A stretch of DNA of 7,438 nt. Source: Balneolaceae bacterium. GTDB taxonomy: Bacteria; Bacteroidota; Rhodothermia; Balneolales; Balneolaceae. This document shows, in pieces, positions 6,607-7,438 of this stretch. The first letter of the stretch is position 1, and each line of letters opens with the position of its first letter. The stretch spans positions 1 through 7,438 of the forward strand of contig SLGL01000417.1 in assembly GCA_007123785.1 (NCBI GenBank), written 5' to 3'. The position numbers were made by a program, and so were the translations under genes. The notes under the pieces were generated by a model. It was not told where the DNA came from. It ran no database searches and saw only the letters and a list, made by a program, of their open reading frames with translations.

Positions 6607-6922
6607 CGGGTCAACGGGTTTGCAAACTAGCGTCGTGACTATGATGAAGTGTCGTTCGCAACCTCTCAGCACCGACTGGACCTGACAGCGTTGGATTTTG
6701 TGAAAAAACCGACCTGTAATCACTTTTTTTTATAATTAATAACGCTGACAGAAACCCGGAATATTGTCACGTTTTAACCGAACGATCAATTCACGTGAAA
6801 ACCCGCAATATTTTTTCTTCAAAAAGGGTGCATAATTCCATTCTTACTGCCATTGGTGACAAGGAAATCCCGATAATTCGGGACGGGTTTCTTGCGATAC
6901 TTCATTCTTGACACGACGATAG
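6607..6922. other. Convergent intergenic spacer without a visible gene
   Basis: This lies between the ends of tyrA (+) and the DUF4914-like gene (-). No frame looks coding and no gene remnant is recognised. It contains the palindrome GTTTGCAAAC (6618-6627), a T-run at 6724-6731, the palindrome TTCACGTGAA (6790-6799), two similar 12-mers of the form ACCCGsAATATT (6754-6765 and 6801-6812) and the hairpin at 6861-6893. Confidence 0.6.
6861..6893 (-). terminator. Hairpin, possible terminator of the DUF4914-like gene
   Basis: TCCCGA (6868-6873) pairs perfectly with TCGGGA (6878-6883) around a four-base loop. The stem can extend, after a CGGG bulge, through AAGGAAA and TTTCTT. On the minus strand it falls 30-60 bases after the stop at 6923 and is followed by TTTCCTT, a modest U-tract. 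A terminator is plausible, and a dispersed intergenic palindrome is an equal alternative. Confidence 0.35.
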
Positions 6923-7438
6923 TTAGTGAGCCATTAATTTCTCGTAGTCTTCTACGCTTCCATTATCCAGGCAGCATTCTATAATTTTCTTGCCAAGGTC
7001 ATCAAGTTCAGGAGACTTAAACTCATTCAACATTCTGTAGAAGAATTCAAGCAGAATTTCGGAGCCGGCGTCATATCCTTCTTCTTGTACTTCTCTTTGC
7101 AACTCGACTTGCAGCATCCAGGGCGGAATGGAACGGCCTTCAAATGTCATGAATTTCAATGCATACCCCAAAACGTTACATCTGGCAGGCAAAATTTGTT
7201 CTTCACTGAAAGTAGCATTCCCTTTTCTTGCAAGATAATCCCGCACAATCCACTGCGACATAAAGCCCACTTTCCATGCGCCAATATTTTGATTTGGTGT
7301 TAAAATATATTGTACTTTCGGGGTTTCCTTAATCTGCTCTAACAAAAGATTGGCCTGTTTTACCTTTTTCCCGGTAGCAAACGGCCAGTAACTGCCAACT
7401 CCTTCACTGCTTATACCCTCAGTTTGAATAATACTTGG
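6923..7438 (-). CDS. C-terminal part of a DUF4914-like protein of unknown function (5' end outside the window)
   Basis: The frame is open from the right edge to the TAA at 6923-6925, giving 171 visible residues and no start. A TTG at 7345 is inside the gene, since coding sequence continues upstream of it with no stop: E-G-V-G-S-Y-W-P-F-A-T-G-K-K-V, then Q-A-N-L-L-L-E-Q-I. Other conserved-looking stretches are L-T-P-N-Q-N-I-G-A-W-K-V-G-F, L-P-A-R-C-N-V-L-G-Y and E-G-Y-D-A-G. From memory this matches the C-terminus of DUF4914, a family of roughly 600 residues common in Bacteroidota with no established function; the family name could not be checked. The visible part looks soluble, with no membrane segment. 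The gene converges on tyrA and the visible frame is intact. Confidence 0.7.
   Translation of the reverse strand, partial: PSIIQTEGISSEGVGSYWPFATGKKVKQANLLLEQIKETPKVQYILTPNQNIGAWKVGFMSQWIVRDYLARKGNATFSEEQILPARCNVLGYALKFMTFEGRSIPPWMLQVELQREVQEEGYDAGSEILLEFFYRMLNEFKSPELDDLGKKIIECCLDNGSVEDYEKLMAH

Noticed and set aside
6700..6731. Possible tyrA terminator: GTGA...TCAC followed by eight T
   Set aside because: The stem is only four base pairs around a 16-base loop, too weak to call despite the T-run.

Overview
The window looks like an ordinary chromosomal stretch of a Gram-negative bacterium, most likely Bacteroidota or a related lineage such as Balneolota/Rhodothermota. This rests on several weak signs: a long eukaryote-like (ALDH4A1-type) P5C dehydrogenase, a Tat-exported sugar isomerase-like TIM barrel, variable use of Shine-Dalgarno sites, and an E. 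coli-style fused chorismate mutase/prephenate dehydrogenase. Base composition by eye is moderate, with AT-rich spacers. There is no mobile element, phage gene, CRISPR array or defence cassette.

Layout, left to right. (1) 34-984 (+) is a Tat-signal TIM-barrel protein of the sugar phosphate isomerase/epimerase (xylose isomerase-like) family. It is convergent with (2) 1027-2661 (-), the L-glutamate gamma-semialdehyde dehydrogenase pruA, whose start is fixed by a good ribosome binding site. (3) 2838-3776 and 3776-4714 (-) are two tandem paralogous SPFH/band-7 (paraslipin-type) membrane proteins, each of 312 residues, joined by a TAATG overlap. (4) A 415-base AT-rich spacer follows. (5) 5130-5216 (+) is tRNA-Leu(GAG) with a strong intrinsic terminator. 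(6) 5476-6606 (+) is tyrA, interrupted by an in-frame TAA at codon 304. (7) A 316-base spacer carries small repeats and a hairpin. (8) 6923 to the right edge (-) is the C-terminal part of a larger protein that resembles the DUF4914 family.

The genes do not form one pathway. pruA performs the second step of proline catabolism. tyrA makes 4-hydroxyphenylpyruvate for tyrosine. The SPFH pair probably builds a membrane microdomain or cage-like assembly. pruA lies on the same strand 176 bases downstream of the SPFH pair but has its own ribosome binding site.

The most noteworthy observation is the tyrA lesion. The reading frame, domain content and length (376 codons) match a full T-protein, yet a TAA stands where E. 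coli TyrA (from memory) has Gln, so a single C-to-T change would explain it. It could be a true nonsense mutation, a sequencing error, readthrough, or a split gene with a TTG restart. I found no convincing previously undescribed system in this window.
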